Part shown: positions 21,140-32,278 of the stretch, one piece after another
Position numbering within the stretch: the first letter of the stretch is position 1
How the letters are laid out: each line of letters opens with the position of its first letter
NCBI RefSeq assembly: GCF_016907085.1
Contig: NZ_JAFBBJ010000001.1
Span: forward strand, 1,674,001-1,738,000
Direction of reading: 5' to 3'
Length of the DNA: 64,000 bases
Source: Clavibacter michiganensis
GTDB taxonomy: Bacteria; Actinomycetota; Actinomycetes; Actinomycetales; Microbacteriaceae
Made by a program: the position numbers and the translations under genes
Notes under the pieces: generated by a model
Database searches by the model: none
Told to the model about the DNA's origin: nothing
What the model saw: only the letters and a program-made list of their open reading frames with translations

Positions 21140-21212
21140 AGCCGGCCACGGGACTCGAACCCGTAACCGCCGCATTACAAGTGCGGTGCGCTACCAATTG
21201 CGCCAGGCCGGC
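21140..21212 (-). tRNA. tRNA-Thr (TGT)
   Basis: Complete cloverleaf: acceptor GCCGGCC/GGCCGGC, D-arm, anticodon stem CCGCA/TGCGG with loop CTTGTAA (anticodon TGT), T-arm ACGGG-TTCGAGT-CCCGT. The discriminator base is T; CCA is not encoded. Confidence 0.95.
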
Positions 21213-21238
21213 CGACGGACCTCGCGGACCGTCGCTCC

Positions 21239-21244
21239 ATCATA
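21239..21244 (-). promoter_or_regulatory. -10 box of tRNA-Thr
   Basis: TATGAT, 26 bases upstream of the tRNA 5' end, between it and the DsbA-like gene. Confidence 0.5.
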
Positions 21245-21253
21245 CGAGCAGCG

Positions 21254-22171
21254 CTACGGCGCGCTCGTCGGCGTCTCGGACGGCGCGGGCGTCGGGGTGG
21301 GCGTGGTCGTCGCGTCCTGGCCCGCGGCCTGGAGCACGAACGCGGCGAACGCCTTCGCGTCGTCGGGCTGGCCGGTGTACTGGCGGTCGCCCACCACGAT
21401 GATGGGCGCGCCCACGACCTTGTCGACGTTCGAGTCCGGGATCTCGCCGTCGAGGACGCGATCGGTGGCGGCGTTGACCCACGACTGGAACCGCTGGTCC
21501 GAGACGCACTTCGCGACGTCGGCCGATCCCGCCCCCGCCTGCCCGGCGAGCTCGACGATGCGATCGTCGCTGAGGCCCGTGCTCTGCTCGGCGGGCTGCT
21601 CCGCGAACAGGGCGGAGTTGAAGGCCCAGAAGTCGTCGGGCGCGGAGTCGGCGACGCACGCGGCGGCGTTCGCCGCACGCAGCGAGTAGGCCTGCGACTT
21701 GCTGGTGAGGATGGCGACGGGGTGGATCTCGACGGTGGCGGCGCCCGACTGGAGCCAGCCCTCCATCTGCGCGCCGTTGGTGTCCTGGAACTCCTTGCAC
21801 GCGGTGCAGAGGTAGTCGACGTAGACGCGGATGCGGGCGACGCCGGCCGCATCCGACTCCGTGGGAACCGGATCCTGTTCAGGGTCGAGCGCCTGCGTGG
21901 GGACCGCGGCGAGGTCCTTGCCGATGAGGATCCCGTCGCTCGCCATGTTCTGGGGGCCGGGTCCCGCGGGTCGGGCGCCCTGGACGACGACGAGCCCCAC
22001 CACCACGACCACCGCGATCAGAGCCGCGGCGATGCCGCCGCGGATGGCGTAGCGGCCGAACACGTCCCGCCGCCGCTGCTTCATCCGGTTGAGCCGCGCC
22101 TTCTCGCGCGCGGCCTCGCGGCGTCGTCGGTGACCGCCGTGCGGTTCGTGCGCGGGCGGCGTGCTGCTCAT
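21254..22171 (-). CDS. DsbA-like thiol oxidoreductase, membrane-anchored
   Basis: A protein of 305 residues. Arg/Lys-rich cytosolic tail, one TM helix (about 42-64), then a periplasm-side thioredoxin fold with a CTAC active site (122-125) in YVDYLCTACKEF, and a Thr/Pro tail. A disulfide oxidase or isomerase for exported proteins. The Cys-paired surface protein at the left edge is a plausible type of client, but that is inference. The start follows the His/Arg-rich N-terminal MSSTPP. Confidence 0.86.
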   Translation of the reverse strand: MSSTPPAHEPHGGHRRRREAAREKARLNRMKQRRRDVFGRYAIRGGIAAALIAVVVVVGLVVVQGARPAGPGPQNMASDGILIGKDLAAVPTQALDPEQDPVPTESDAAGVARIRVYVDYLCTACKEFQDTNGAQMEGWLQSGAATVEIHPVAILTSKSQAYSLRAANAAACVADSAPDDFWAFNSALFAEQPAEQSTGLSDDRIVELAGQAGAGSADVAKCVSDQRFQSWVNAATDRVLDGEIPDSNVDKVVGAPIIVVGDRQYTGQPDDAKAFAAFVLQAAGQDATTTPTPTPAPSETPTSAP

Positions 22172-22487
22172 GGGTCCTCGCTCAGGGGGATGGGAGTCGG
22201 GTGCGGGCGGGCTCCCGGACGACCTCAGGACTCTAGGCGGCCAGTCTGGGAAAGCGGTGACGCGTCGGGCGCGGGTGCATCGCCGCAGGAGACGATACAG
22301 GGCCGCCGCACCCTGTCCCCGGGTGAGGGAATAGCCGCCGATCGGCATCGTGCCGGGCTTCCCGCCCACAGACCCGCGTGCAATACTCATCGGGTGGTCG
22401 TCGTCGCCCACAGCGATGAGCCATGAGCATCACATCCATCACCACGGATCGTCGGGCACGTACCTGCCCGTGAAGGAGAACACCGAA
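22172..22487. other. Divergent intergenic region
   Basis: 316 bases between the DsbA-like gene and the ABC ATPase gene. An ATACTCAT patch near 22382 may hold the ATPase promoter. The last third is open in frame with the ATPase and could encode an N-terminal extension beginning MSHEHHIHHHGSSG from an ATG at 22419. No other feature seen. Confidence 0.4.
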
Positions 22488-23588
<1,101 letters not shown>

Positions 23589-23606
23589 TCGACCTCCCGC
23601 ACGACC

Positions 23607-23658
23607 GCTGCCGCGGTCCCCACGCTCCCTCGACGGGAGCACCGGGGGCCGCGGCAGC
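23607..23658 (+). terminator. Terminator after the ABC ATPase
   Basis: A 10-bp outer stem (23607-23616 with 23649-23658), C/G pairs inside it, and an inner 6-bp hairpin (23624-23629 with 23635-23640). Confidence 0.7.
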
Positions 23659-23676
23659 CGCGTTTCCGGGGTCGGG

Positions 23677-23682
23677 TAGGGT
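23677..23682 (+). promoter_or_regulatory. -10 box, DUF4032 gene
   Basis: TAGGGT, six bases before the ATG at 23689. Confidence 0.5.
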
Positions 23683-23688
23683 CGCAGC

Positions 23689-24993
23689 ATGGCCGGATCC
23701 CTGAACATCACCTCGGCGACGGTCGATCCCGCGCTCCTCGACCTGCCGTGGCAGCTGCCGCTCGACGAGTGGCCCTCCTCGGCCATCGCGACCCTCCCGA
23801 AGGGCATCTCGCGGCACCTCGTGCGCTTCGCGAACCTGTCCGGCTACGTCATCGCCATCAAGGAGACGACCGACGAGATGGCCCGCGGGGAGTACGACAT
23901 GCTGCGCACGCTGCAGCGGCTCGAGATCCCGTGCGTGGAGCCCGTCGCGGTGATCACGAACCGCACCGACGAGGACGGCGACCCGCTCAAGTCGGTGCTC
24001 GTCACCCGGCACCTCAAGTTCTCGCTCCCCTACCGGGCGCTCTTCTCGCAGCAGCTGCGACCGGACACGGCGACGCGCCTCGTGGACGCCCTGGCCGTGC
24101 TGCTCGTGCGGCTGCACATGATCGGCTTCTTCTGGGGCGACGTCTCGCTCTCCAACACTCTCTTCCGCCGCGACGCGGGCGCGTTCGCCGCCTACCTGGT
24201 GGACGCGGAGACCGGCAAGCTGTTCAACGGCGGCCTCTCCAACGGCCAGCGCGAGAACGACCTCGAGATCGCCCGGGTCAACATCGCGGGCGAGCTCATG
24301 GACCTCGAGGCCGGGGGCCGGATCGAGGAGGGCCTCGATCCGCTCGAGACCAGCACGCGCATCGTGGCCCAGTACCGCACGCTCTGGAAGGAGCTCACCG
24401 GCCGCGAGGAGTTCCCGACCTCGGAGCGCTGGCGGATCAACGAGCGCGTCGACCGCCTCAACGACCTCGGCTTCGACATCGAGGAGCTCGCGATCCGCAC
24501 GACCGCGGAGGGCTCGCAGGTGCGGATCCAGCCCAAGGTCGTCGACGCCGGGCACCACCAGCGCCGGCTGCTGCGCCTCACGGGCGTCGACGCGCAGGAG
24601 AACCAGGCGCGTCGCCTGCTCAACGACCTCGACTCGTACACGGCGACGTTCGACAAGCAGGACCTCGACGAGGAGATGGTGGCTCACGAGTGGGTCGCGC
24701 GCGTCTTCGAGCCCGTCGTGCGGGCGATCCCCCGCGACCTCCGCGGCAAGCTCGAGCCCGCCGAGATCTTCCACCAGCTGCTCGAGCACCGCTGGTACAT
24801 GTCGCAGAAGCTGAGCCGCGACATCCCGCTCGCCGAGGCCGTCACCGCGTACGTGCAGGACATCCTCCGGCACCGGCGCGACGAGGCGACGGTCATCGAC
24901 CCGCCGACCGAGTCGATCGGCGTCATCGAGGACGAGTCGGACGTGCCGATCACCGAGGCCGAGGCCGCGGAGGACTGGCGCACGAAGGTCTGA
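23689..24993 (+). CDS. DUF4032 protein with kinase-like N-terminal half
   Basis: A protein of 434 residues. Residues 50-175 resemble the WaaP/Kdo-kinase branch of the protein-kinase fold: IAIK (Lys58), GEYD (Glu68), WGDVSLSN (Asp151, Asn156) and YLVDAE (Asp172). The C-terminal half is the helical DUF4032 domain. The family is widespread in actinobacteria and not well characterised. Phosphotransfer is a prediction from these residues; the substrate is unknown. No operon partner. Confidence 0.8.
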   Translation: MAGSLNITSATVDPALLDLPWQLPLDEWPSSAIATLPKGISRHLVRFANLSGYVIAIKETTDEMARGEYDMLRTLQRLEIPCVEPVAVITNRTDEDGDPLKSVLVTRHLKFSLPYRALFSQQLRPDTATRLVDALAVLLVRLHMIGFFWGDVSLSNTLFRRDAGAFAAYLVDAETGKLFNGGLSNGQRENDLEIARVNIAGELMDLEAGGRIEEGLDPLETSTRIVAQYRTLWKELTGREEFPTSERWRINERVDRLNDLGFDIEELAIRTTAEGSQVRIQPKVVDAGHHQRRLLRLTGVDAQENQARRLLNDLDSYTATFDKQDLDEEMVAHEWVARVFEPVVRAIPRDLRGKLEPAEIFHQLLEHRWYMSQKLSRDIPLAEAVTAYVQDILRHRRDEATVIDPPTESIGVIEDESDVPITEAEAAEDWRTKV

Positions 24994-25018
24994 CCCGCCG
25001 TGGCGCGGGCCACGACGA

Positions 25019-25052
25019 CGAGGAGCCGGGACCCTGGGGTCCCGGCTCCTCG
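25019..25052. terminator. Bidirectional terminator
   Basis: A 16-bp perfect inverted repeat (25019-25034 with 25037-25052) between the convergent DUF4032 and rlmB genes. Confidence 0.75.
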
Positions 25053-25063
25053 TGCGTGCGGCG

Positions 25064-26134
25064 CTACTTCCGCGTCGCGGCCCGCAGCTTCCCGATCTCG
25101 TAGAGCGTGACGCTCGCGGCGATGCCGGCGTTGAGCGACTCGGTGGAGGCGCCGATCGGGATGGAGACGACGGTGTCGCACGTCTCGGTGACGAGGCGCG
25201 AGAGGCCCTTGCCCTCGGATCCGACGACGACCACGATCGGCCGGTCGGCGAGCGTGAACTCGTGCAGCGACATGTCGCCGCCGCCGTCGAGGCCGACCAC
25301 GAAGACGCCGCGCTGCTTGAGCGCCTTGAGCGTCTGCGTGAGGTTCGACGCCATGGCGACGGGCGTGCGCGCGGCGGCGCCCGCCGAGGTCTTCCACGCG
25401 CTGGCGGTGAGGCCGACCGAGCGGCGCTGCGGCACGATCACGCCGTGGCCGCCGAACGCGGCGACCGAGCGGATGATCGCCCCGAGGTTGCGCGGGTCGG
25501 TGATGCCGTCGAGGGCGACCATGAGCGGCACCTGGCCGCGCGAGATGGTCTTGTCGAGCAGCTCGATCGCGTCCGCGTACTCGTACGGCGGCACCTTGAG
25601 CGCGAGGCCCTGATGCACGGCGTCGTGGCCGGCGATGCGGTCGAGCTCGGGGCGCATGACCTCGAGCACGGGGATCCCGCGCCCGGTGGCGAGCGACAGC
25701 ACCTCCTTGACGCGGTCGTCGTACTCGATGCGCGACGCGATGTAGAGCGCGGTCGCGGGGATCTTGGCCCGGAGCGCCTCGACGACCGAGTTGCGGCCGG
25801 TCACGACCTCGGACTCGTCCTGCTGCTTCGCGCGGCGGGCGCGCGGGGCGTCGGCGCCGGCGGGGCGGTCGGTCGCGCGGGCGCGCGGCGCCGCGGATCG
25901 GGGTGCGGCGGAGCGCTCGGCGCGCTCGTCACGGCCGCGGTTGGCGCCCGCGGACGCCGCCTCGTACCGGTCCTTCGCGAGCTTGCGCTTGCCGGCGGGG
26001 TGGTACGGCCGGTCCTCGGCCTTCGGCGTGGGCTTCTTGCCCTCGAGGGCCTGCCTGCCCTGCCCGCCCGACCCCTTGAGCGGGCCCTTCTTGGTCTTCC
26101 GTACCGCGCCTGAGCGGCTGGGCTTATTCGCCAT
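25064..26134 (-). CDS. rlmB: 23S rRNA 2'-O-methyltransferase RlmB (SpoU family)
   Basis: A protein of 356 residues. A basic disordered N-terminus (about 1-110) precedes a SpoU substrate domain and a knotted SPOUT catalytic domain with [18 protein letters not shown] and [13 protein letters not shown]. It should methylate G2251 (E. coli numbering) of 23S rRNA. Its start overlaps the cysS end by 11 bases, the usual actinobacterial cysS-rlmB unit. Confidence 0.9.
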   Translation of the reverse strand: MANKPSRSGAVRKTKKGPLKGSGGQGRQALEGKKPTPKAEDRPYHPAGKRKLAKDRYEAASAGANRGRDERAERSAAPRSAAPRARATDRPAGADAPRARRAKQQDESEVVTGRNSVVEALRAKIPATALYIASRIEYDDRVKEVLSLATGRGIPVLEVMRPELDRIAGHDAVHQGLALKVPPYEYADAIELLDKTISRGQVPLMVALDGITDPRNLGAIIRSVAAFGGHGVIVPQRRSVGLTASAWKTSAGAAARTPVAMASNLTQTLKALKQRGVFVVGLDGGGDMSLHEFTLADRPIVVVVGSEGKGLSRLVTETCDTVVSIPIGASTESLNAGIAASVTLYEIGKLRAATRK

Positions 26135-27578
26135 CGATGCTCCAATGCGACCCGCCAGGCGAGTCCTCTATCGTGATGCCGGCCTCGGCCAGCTCCTGTC
26201 TGATGCGGTCGGCGAGGGCGAAGTCCCTGGCCTCCCGCGCGGTCTGTCGCTCGGCGATCCGGTGCTCGACCAGCGCCTGCAGCGCACGGCGCGCGGGCTG
26301 GTCGGACGCGGTGCGCCACTCGTCGGCCAGCGGGTCGATCCCGAGCACGCCCACCATCGCGGAGACGTCGGCGCGCAGCGACGCGGCCTCCTGGAGGTCG
26401 CCGGCGTCGAGGGCGGCGTTGCCCGCGCGGACGGCGTCGTGCAGCACGGCGAGCGCCTGCGGGACGCTCAGGTCGTCGTCCATCGCCTCGGCGAACTCCT
26501 GCGGGACGGCCGCGGGCGCGCCGTCCGTCGCGGCGGGCACGGCCTGGAAGCGCGTGCCGGCGAGGCGGCGGGCGCTGCGGTCGAGGAAGGTCTCGATGCG
26601 GTCGAGAGCGGCCTCCGCCTCGGCGAGGGCTCCGTCGTGGAACTCGAGGGTCGACCGGTAGTGCGCGGATCCGAGGAAGTAGCGGACCACGACCGGCCGC
26701 GCGGAGGCGAGCAGGTCGGCGGCGAAGAGCGAGTTGCCGAGCGACTTGCTCATCTTCTGGCCGGCCACGGCGACGAGGCCGTTGTGCAGCCAGTAGCGGG
26801 CGAACGGATCCCCCGCCGCGCGGGACTGCGCGAGCTCGTTCTCGTGGTGCGGGAAGCGGAGGTCGAGGCCGCCGCCGTGGATGTCGAACTCGGCGCCGAG
26901 GTAGCGCGTGGACATGGCCGAGCACTCGATGTGCCACCCGGGGCGGCCGGCGCCCCACGGCGACGGCCACGACGCGCTCGCGGGCTCGCCGGGCTTCGCG
27001 CCCTTCCAGAGGGCGAAGTCGCGCACGTCGCGCTTGGCGCGCGGGTCCGCGTCCGTGGCGGCCTCCATGTCGGCGGCGCGCTGGCGCGTGAGCTCGCCGT
27101 ACTCGGGCCAGGAGGCGGTGTCGAAGTAGACGTCGCCCGATGCGTCGTCGGCGGCGTACGCGTGGCCGCGCTCGACGAGCCGCCGGATGATCTCCTGCAT
27201 CTCGCCGATGCTCGCGGTGGCGCGCGGCTCGTAGCTGGGCGGGAGGATCCCGAGGGCCGCGTACGCGCGGGAGAACGCGAGCTCGACGCGGTAGGCGAGC
27301 GCCCACCACTCCTCGGTGCCGCCGGCCTCCTGGCCGCGCCGGGCGTTATCGATGACCTTGTCGTCGATGTCGGTGACGTTGCGGACGAGCGTCACGTCGA
27401 GCCCGCGGTGGGTGAGCCATCTGCGCAGCTGGTCGTACGCCAGCGCGCTCCGGAGGTGGCCGATGTGCGGCGCCGACTGCACCGTGGGACCGCAGACGTA
27501 GATGCCGACCCTGCCGTCGACGAGCGGCACGAAGTCCCGGAGGGACTGCGTCCGGGAGTCATGGAGGCGCAGGGTCAC
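26124..27578 (-). CDS. cysS: Cysteinyl-tRNA synthetase
   Basis: A protein of 484 residues. PHIGH (37-41) and KMSKS mark the class I catalytic core. Cys29, the HIECSAMS Cys and nearby His/Glu form the zinc site that selects cysteine. The GTG at 27578 follows TAGGAT by six bases, so the start looks leaderless. Overlaps rlmB. Confidence 0.96.
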   Translation of the reverse strand: MTLRLHDSRTQSLRDFVPLVDGRVGIYVCGPTVQSAPHIGHLRSALAYDQLRRWLTHRGLDVTLVRNVTDIDDKVIDNARRGQEAGGTEEWWALAYRVELAFSRAYAALGILPPSYEPRATASIGEMQEIIRRLVERGHAYAADDASGDVYFDTASWPEYGELTRQRAADMEAATDADPRAKRDVRDFALWKGAKPGEPASASWPSPWGAGRPGWHIECSAMSTRYLGAEFDIHGGGLDLRFPHHENELAQSRAAGDPFARYWLHNGLVAVAGQKMSKSLGNSLFAADLLASARPVVVRYFLGSAHYRSTLEFHDGALAEAEAALDRIETFLDRSARRLAGTRFQAVPAATDGAPAAVPQEFAEAMDDDLSVPQALAVLHDAVRAGNAALDAGDLQEAASLRADVSAMVGVLGIDPLADEWRTASDQPARRALQALVEHRIAERQTAREARDFALADRIRQELAEAGITIEDSPGGSHWSIDGE

Positions 27579-27584
27579 AGAGAG

Positions 27585-27590
27585 ATCCTA
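27585..27590 (-). promoter_or_regulatory. -10 box, cysS
   Basis: TAGGAT, six bases before the GTG at 27578. Confidence 0.55.
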
Positions 27591-27661
27591 GTCAGCGCGC
27601 ATCCGCGCCCCCGCCGGATGACGGGCCGGGACGGCGGTCGACGACCGGCGTGACGACGCGG

Positions 27662-28894
27662 TCAGAGGCGCTCGACGAGGGCCGTCGCGACCGCGGCGAC
27701 GCCGTCGCCGCGCCCCGTGAAGCCGAGCCCGTCCGTGGTGGTGCCGGCGAGCGAGACGGGCGCGCCGACGGCGGCCGAGAGGATCCGCTCGGCCTCCGCC
27801 CGCCGCGGCGACAGCTTGGGGCGGACGGCCATGACCTGCACGGCGACGTTGACGATCCGGTACCCCGCGCCGCGCACGAGCTCGGCAGTGCGCCGGAGGA
27901 AGACCTCGCCGTGCGCTCCGTCGAGCTCCGGGTCGTCGGTGCCGAAGACGCCGCCGATGTCGCCGAGGCCCGCGGCGGAGAGGAGCGCGTCGCACATCGC
28001 GTGGCTGACCGCGTCGCCGTCGCTGTGGCCCGCGAGACCCGCCTCGCCCCGCCAGTGCAGGCCCGCGAGCCAGAGCGGCTGGGTCGCGTCGACCGCGTGG
28101 ACGTCGGTGCCGATGCCGGAGCGCAGGCGCGAGGCGGTGGATCCGCTGCCTTCGTCCCGCGCGACGAGCTCCTCGGCGCGGCGGAGGTCCCACCCGGTGG
28201 TGACCTTGAAGGCGAGCGCGTCGCCGGGGATCACGCGGACGCGGCCGCCCGACGCCTGGAAGAGGGCCGCGTCGTCCGTGTGCTCGGCGTCGGCGCGGAC
28301 GTACGCGGCGTCGAGGTCGGCCCGCGGGAAGCCCTGCGGGGTCTGGACCCCGACCAGGTCGCTGCGGTCGACGGTGCCCAGGCACTCCCCCGCGGGGTCA
28401 ACGCGCTTGACGGTGTCGGTGACCGGCAGGCCCGGGACGATCCCGGCGGCCTCGGCGCGGACGGCGTCGGCGACGGCGGCGAAGAGGGCGGTGGGCGTGA
28501 GCGCGCGGGCGGCGTCGTGCACGAGGACCGTGTCGACGGATCCGGCGAGCGCGGCGAGTCCCGCCGCCACCGAGCCCTGCCGGGTCGCTCCCCCGACGAC
28601 GACCGCGACGGATCCCCGTGCCGCGCCCGCGACGGCGTCCACGACGGCGGTCGTCTCGGCCAGGTGCGTGTCCGGGGCGACGACCACGACGTGCGCCTCC
28701 TCCGCCAGGCCGAGGACCGAGGACAGGGAGCGGGCCAGCAGCGAGGCGCCGCCGACCTCGACGAGCGCCTTCGGGATCCCGGCGCCGAGCCGCGTGCCGC
28801 TGCCCGCGGCCACGACGACCACTCCGAGCCGCGGTCCCTCCGCCGCGCCGTCCGGGATCGCGCGGGCGGACGGGGCGACGAGGTCGTGGCTCAT
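27662..28894 (-). CDS. ispDF: Bifunctional IspD/IspF isoprenoid enzyme
   Basis: A protein of 410 residues. Residues 1-240 are Isp[20 protein letters not shown] nucleotide site and HDAARAL. Residues about 250-410 are Isp[10 protein letters not shown] (metal Asp and His), [10 protein letters not shown] and [10 protein letters not shown]. Catalyses CTP transfer to methylerythritol phosphate and, after the separate IspE step, cyclisation to MEcPP. Many actinobacteria keep two genes; here they are fused. TAGCCT lies six bases before the ATG. Confidence 0.95.
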   Translation of the reverse strand: MSHDLVAPSARAIPDGAAEGPRLGVVVVAAGSGTRLGAGIPKALVEVGGASLLARSLSSVLGLAEEAHVVVVAPDTHLAETTAVVDAVAGAARGSVAVVVGGATRQGSVAAGLAALAGSVDTVLVHDAARALTPTALFAAVADAVRAEAAGIVPGLPVTDTVKRVDPAGECLGTVDRSDLVGVQTPQGFPRADLDAAYVRADAEHTDDAALFQASGGRVRVIPGDALAFKVTTGWDLRRAEELVARDEGSGSTASRLRSGIGTDVHAVDATQPLWLAGLHWRGEAGLAGHSDGDAVSHAMCDALLSAAGLGDIGGVFGTDDPELDGAHGEVFLRRTAELVRGAGYRIVNVAVQVMAVRPKLSPRRAEAERILSAAVGAPVSLAGTTTDGLGFTGRGDGVAAVATALVERL

Positions 28895-28900
28895 GCGGTC

Positions 28901-28906
28901 AGGCTA
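28901..28906 (-). promoter_or_regulatory. -10 box, ispDF
   Basis: TAGCCT, six bases before the ATG at 28894. Confidence 0.5.
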
Positions 28907-28937
28907 CCGGCGGCGACGCGCGCCGACGCCGGGCGGA

Positions 28938-29420
28938 TCAGGAGGCGAGGACCTCGTCGAGCAGCGTGGACGCGTGCTCCTCGTCCGTCTTCTCGGCGAG
29001 GGCGAGCTCGCCCACGAGGATGCCGCGGGCCTTCTGCAGCATGCTCTTCTCGCCGGCGGACAGGCCGCGGTCCTGGTTGCGGCGCCACAGGTCGCGCACG
29101 ACCTCGGCCACCTTCAGCACGTCGCCCGACGCGAGCTTCTCGAGGTTCGCCTTGTAGCGGCGCGACCAGTTGGTGGGCTCCTCGGTGAACTCGGCGCGCA
29201 GGACCGCGAAGACGCTCTCCACGCCCTCGCGCCCGATGACGTCGCGGACGCCGACCATGTCGACGTTCTCAGCGGGCACCTCGATCTGCAGACCGCCCTG
29301 GTTGACGTCGAGCTTGAGGTACAGCTTCTCCTCGCCCCGGATGACGCGCTTCTTCACCTCGATGATGGTCGCGGCACCGTGATGCGGGTACACGACGGTC
29401 TCGCCGACCTCGAAGAGCAT
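28938..29420 (-). CDS. carD: RNA polymerase-binding regulator CarD
   Basis: A protein of 160 residues. The N-terminal Tudor-like RNAP-interaction domain starts [16 protein letters not shown]. The helical DNA-binding C-terminus includes [11 protein letters not shown]. It stabilises the open promoter complex, especially at rRNA promoters. It lies upstream of ispDF, the order seen in mycobacteria. A TATCCT box is 30 bases before the start, so this gene does have a short leader. Confidence 0.93.
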   Translation of the reverse strand: MLFEVGETVVYPHHGAATIIEVKKRVIRGEEKLYLKLDVNQGGLQIEVPAENVDMVGVRDVIGREGVESVFAVLRAEFTEEPTNWSRRYKANLEKLASGDVLKVAEVVRDLWRRNQDRGLSAGEKSMLQKARGILVGELALAEKTDEEHASTLLDEVLAS

Positions 29421-29585
29421 GGGTTCCCCGTTCTGTGGACGTGTCCCTCCAGGATACCAGCCGGGTCCGGCGCGCTCCCGGGCGGTCGGGCGCCACCTGA
29501 TCCCGTAGGCTGAGCGGGTCAGCTGATCCAGCGCGGACGCCTCCGGACGCCCCGGCGCCGGCCCGCGCGACAACCGGAGGGTCCC

Positions 29586-30152
29586 GTGAGAGCGCGTACC
29601 GCATCGTCCATCGTCCTCGCGGCCCTGATCGCGGTCGGCGCGTCGTCGTGCACGTTCATCACGCCCCAGGCCACGCAGATCTCCTACTTCCCGAGCGACG
29701 GCTTCGACGCCACGGTCGGCGACATCGAGGTGCGCAACGCCATCCTCCTCACCGAGGGCGGATCCGCGGCCGGCGCGAGCCTCGTCGTCACGCTCGTCAA
29801 CAACTCGGGTGACAGCCAGCGCGTCTCCTTCCAGCACGAGCTCACCGAGGGCAGCGCGGACCGCGAGACGCGCACCGTCACCGCGGCCCCCGGTCTCACG
29901 AAGTTCGGCGCCGAGGACTCCCAGCGCATCACCTTCGACTCGGTCGACCCGACCCCAGGGTCGCTCACCAAGATCTACATCCAGTACGGCGACGCCGAGG
30001 GCGTCGAGATGGACGTCCCCGTGCTCAACGGCGACCAGGAGACGTACACGAACCTGGTCCCCGGCGAGACCGGATCCACCCCGGACACCACGGTCACCAC
30101 CACCCCGGGCACCACCGAGGGCGACGAGGGCCTCGGGGACAGCACGAACTAG
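29586..30152 (+). CDS. Probable exported lipoprotein
   Basis: A protein of 188 residues from a GTG with a GGAGG site. Signal peptide with a lipobox-like ASSC (cleavage before Cys22), followed by a beta-rich domain and a Thr-rich acidic tail. The lipobox is imperfect at -3. No enzyme motif and no family that I recognise with confidence. Divergent from carD. Confidence 0.7.
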   Translation: MRARTASSIVLAALIAVGASSCTFITPQATQISYFPSDGFDATVGDIEVRNAILLTEGGSAAGASLVVTLVNNSGDSQRVSFQHELTEGSADRETRTVTAAPGLTKFGAEDSQRITFDSVDPTPGSLTKIYIQYGDAEGVEMDVPVLNGDQETYTNLVPGETGSTPDTTVTTTPGTTEGDEGLGDSTN

Positions 30153-30177
30153 GCCGCGGTTCGCGCTCGCGACCCCG

Positions 30178-30222
30178 CACGACGAAGGCCCCGCCCCTCG
30201 GGGGGACGGGGCCTTCGTCGTG
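30178..30222. terminator. Bidirectional terminator
   Basis: A perfect 16-bp stem (30178-30193 with 30207-30222) between the lipoprotein gene and regX3, which converge. Confidence 0.8.
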
Positions 30223-30233
30223 CCGGCGGGCCG

Positions 30234-30914
30234 CTACGCCTCGAAGCGGTAGCCCAGCCCGCGGACGGTGACGAGGAGCACGGGGTCGGACGGCTCGCGC
30301 TCGATCTTGGAGCGGATCCGCTTGATGTGCACGTCGAGGGTCTTGGTGTCGCCGAAGTAGTCGGATCCCCACACCCGGTCGATGAGCTGGCCGCGCGTGA
30401 GCACCCGCCCCGCGTTGCGCAGCAGCAGCTCGAGCAGCTCGAACTCCTTGAGCGGCATCGCGATCTCGCGGCCGTCGACCTCGACGGTGTGCCGCTCGAC
30501 GTCCATGCGCACGGAGCCGACCTCGAGCACGTTGAGCGGCTCGTCGTCCACCTCCACGCGGCGGCGCAGCACCGCGCGGATCCGCGCCAGCAGCTCGCGC
30601 GTCGAGTACGGCTTCGTGACGTAGTCGTCGGCGCCGAGCTCGAGGCCCACGACGATGTCCACCTCGGAGTCCTTGGCCGTGAGCATGATGATCGGCACGG
30701 CCGATCGCGTGCGGATCTCCCGGCACACCTCGGTGCCGGGGAGGCCGGGGAGCATGAGGTCGAGCAGGATCAGGTCGGCGCCGTCCTTGTCGAACGCGGC
30801 CACCGCGGCGGGGCCGTCCTCGACGACGTCCACCTCGTATCCCTCGCGCTGGAGCAGGAAGGCGAGCGGCTCGCTGAGCGACGCCTCGTCCTCGACGAGC
30901 ATGATGCGTGTCAC
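30234..30914 (-). CDS. regX3: Phosphate-responsive regulator RegX3
   Basis: A protein of 226 residues. Receiver with Asp52 (LILLDLMLPG) and Lys in KPYS; winged helix from about 125 ending in RGLGYRFEA. I chose the GTG at 30914 because GTGA overlaps the senX3 stop. With SenX3 and PhoU it should activate phosphate-starvation genes through the PHO boxes listed in this window. Confidence 0.92.
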   Translation of the reverse strand: MTRIMLVEDEASLSEPLAFLLQREGYEVDVVEDGPAAVAAFDKDGADLILLDLMLPGLPGTEVCREIRTRSAVPIIMLTAKDSEVDIVVGLELGADDYVTKPYSTRELLARIRAVLRRRVEVDDEPLNVLEVGSVRMDVERHTVEVDGREIAMPLKEFELLELLLRNAGRVLTRGQLIDRVWGSDYFGDTKTLDVHIKRIRSKIEREPSDPVLLVTVRGLGYRFEA

Positions 30915-32074
30915 GTGGGTTCTCCGATGTCCGTACCGGCGAGCGCCGGCGTCTGCGATGCCTCGGGGAGGCGGATGGTGAAGGTGGAGCCGCGGCCCGG
31001 TCGGGACCAGACGCGCACGTCGCCGCCATGATTCTGCACGACGTGCTTGACGATGCTGAGCCCGAGGCCGGTGCCGCCGGTGTCGCGGGCGCGGGCCTGG
31101 TCGACGCGGAAGAAGCGCTCGAAGATCCGGCTCTGCTCGTCCTCGGGGATGCCGATGCCCTGGTCGGTGACGACGACCTCGACGGCGCCGTCGTCGACCA
31201 TGACGCCGATCCCGACGCGCGATCCGTCGGGCGAGTAGTTCACGGCGTTGCTCAGGAGGTTGGCGACCGCGACCACGAGGAGCGCCTCGTCGCCGTAGAC
31301 GGTGGAGCGCGACCGCTTGCCGCGCGCGAGCTCGATGCCGCGGAGCTCCGCGCCGAGGCGCACCTGGTCGAGCGCGACGCTGATCACGTGGTCGACGTCG
31401 ACGGGCTCCGCCTTCTCCAGCGCGTTGGCCGCCTCGAGCCGCGAGAGCTCGATGATCTCCTGCGTGATGCGCGCGAGCCGGGCCGACTCCGTGGTGAGCC
31501 GTGCGGCGAACCGCCGCACCTGCACGGCGTCGTCGGCGCACGAGTCGAGCGCCTCCGCGAGGAGCCCGACCGCGCCGATGGGCGTCTTCAGCTCGTGGCT
31601 GATGTTCGCGACGAAGTCGCGGCGCACCTGGTCGAGGCGGTGGGACTCGGTGCGGTCCTGCGCGAGGAGGAGCACGTAGCGGGTGCCGAGGCGGGCGACG
31701 CGCACGTGCATCTGGAACTCGGCGGCGCCGAACGGGCCGCGCGCGAGCGACACCTCCTCCGCCAGCGGCTCGCCGGACCGACGCACGCGGTCGACCATCG
31801 AGACGAGCTCGGGGTGGACGAGCGCCTGGTGGAAGACGAGGCCGGAGGAGATGGCGCCGGGCGACGCCTTCATGACGTTGTTGGAGGGGTCCAGCACGAT
31901 GCCCGCGGACTCGAGCGCCTCGAGCACCTGGTCGACGCCGTCGGGGACGACCGGGTTCGTGATCTCGACGGCACGGTCGCCGCGGTCCGCCGCGTGGTTC
32001 AGCAGCCACACGAATCCCGCGCCGACCGCCAATCCGATGAGGAGGCAGACGAGCACCAACGCACCGGTGTCCAT
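30911..32074 (-). CDS. senX3: Phosphate sensor kinase SenX3
   Basis: A protein of 387 residues. One N-terminal membrane anchor (about 5-26), a PAS-like domain, HisKA with SHELKTP (His160) and an ATPase domain with NLLSNAVNY, GIGIP and TGLGLSI. The lack of an extracellular sensor fits the PhoR/SenX3 model of reading Pst status through PhoU. TAGTGT is six bases before the ATG. Confidence 0.93.
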   Translation of the reverse strand: MDTGALVLVCLLIGLAVGAGFVWLLNHAADRGDRAVEITNPVVPDGVDQVLEALESAGIVLDPSNNVMKASPGAISSGLVFHQALVHPELVSMVDRVRRSGEPLAEEVSLARGPFGAAEFQMHVRVARLGTRYVLLLAQDRTESHRLDQVRRDFVANISHELKTPIGAVGLLAEALDSCADDAVQVRRFAARLTTESARLARITQEIIELSRLEAANALEKAEPVDVDHVISVALDQVRLGAELRGIELARGKRSRSTVYGDEALLVVAVANLLSNAVNYSPDGSRVGIGVMVDDGAVEVVVTDQGIGIPEDEQSRIFERFFRVDQARARDTGGTGLGLSIVKHVVQNHGGDVRVWSRPGRGSTFTIRLPEASQTPALAGTDIGEPT

Positions 32075-32080
32075 GCGCCC

Positions 32081-32086
32081 ACACTA
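32081..32086 (-). promoter_or_regulatory. -10 box, senX3
   Basis: TAGTGT, six bases before the ATG at 32074. Confidence 0.5.
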
Positions 32087-32157
32087 GGAGACGGCGTCGG
32101 AGCGTCCCGGCCGTCCGGCCCCGACATCCGCGCCACGGGGCCGCGAATTCAGCTCGC

Positions 32158-32179
32158 CGGCACCGTGCGTTAACCTCGC
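32158..32179 (+). promoter_or_regulatory. PHO box upstream of phoU
   Basis: Two 11-bp units, CGGCACCGTGC and GTTAACCTCGC. Fifteen bases match the ppk box outright. It is more degenerate than the ppk and pstS boxes. Confidence 0.55.
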
Positions 32180-32278
32180 ATGACCAGAGTCGGAGGATGT
32201 GGGCCCGTCACCCGGGGTCCGCCGTGCCCGAGAACCACCCCGCCCCTCGCAGCGGGGCGGCCTGAAAGGACGTCCCCC

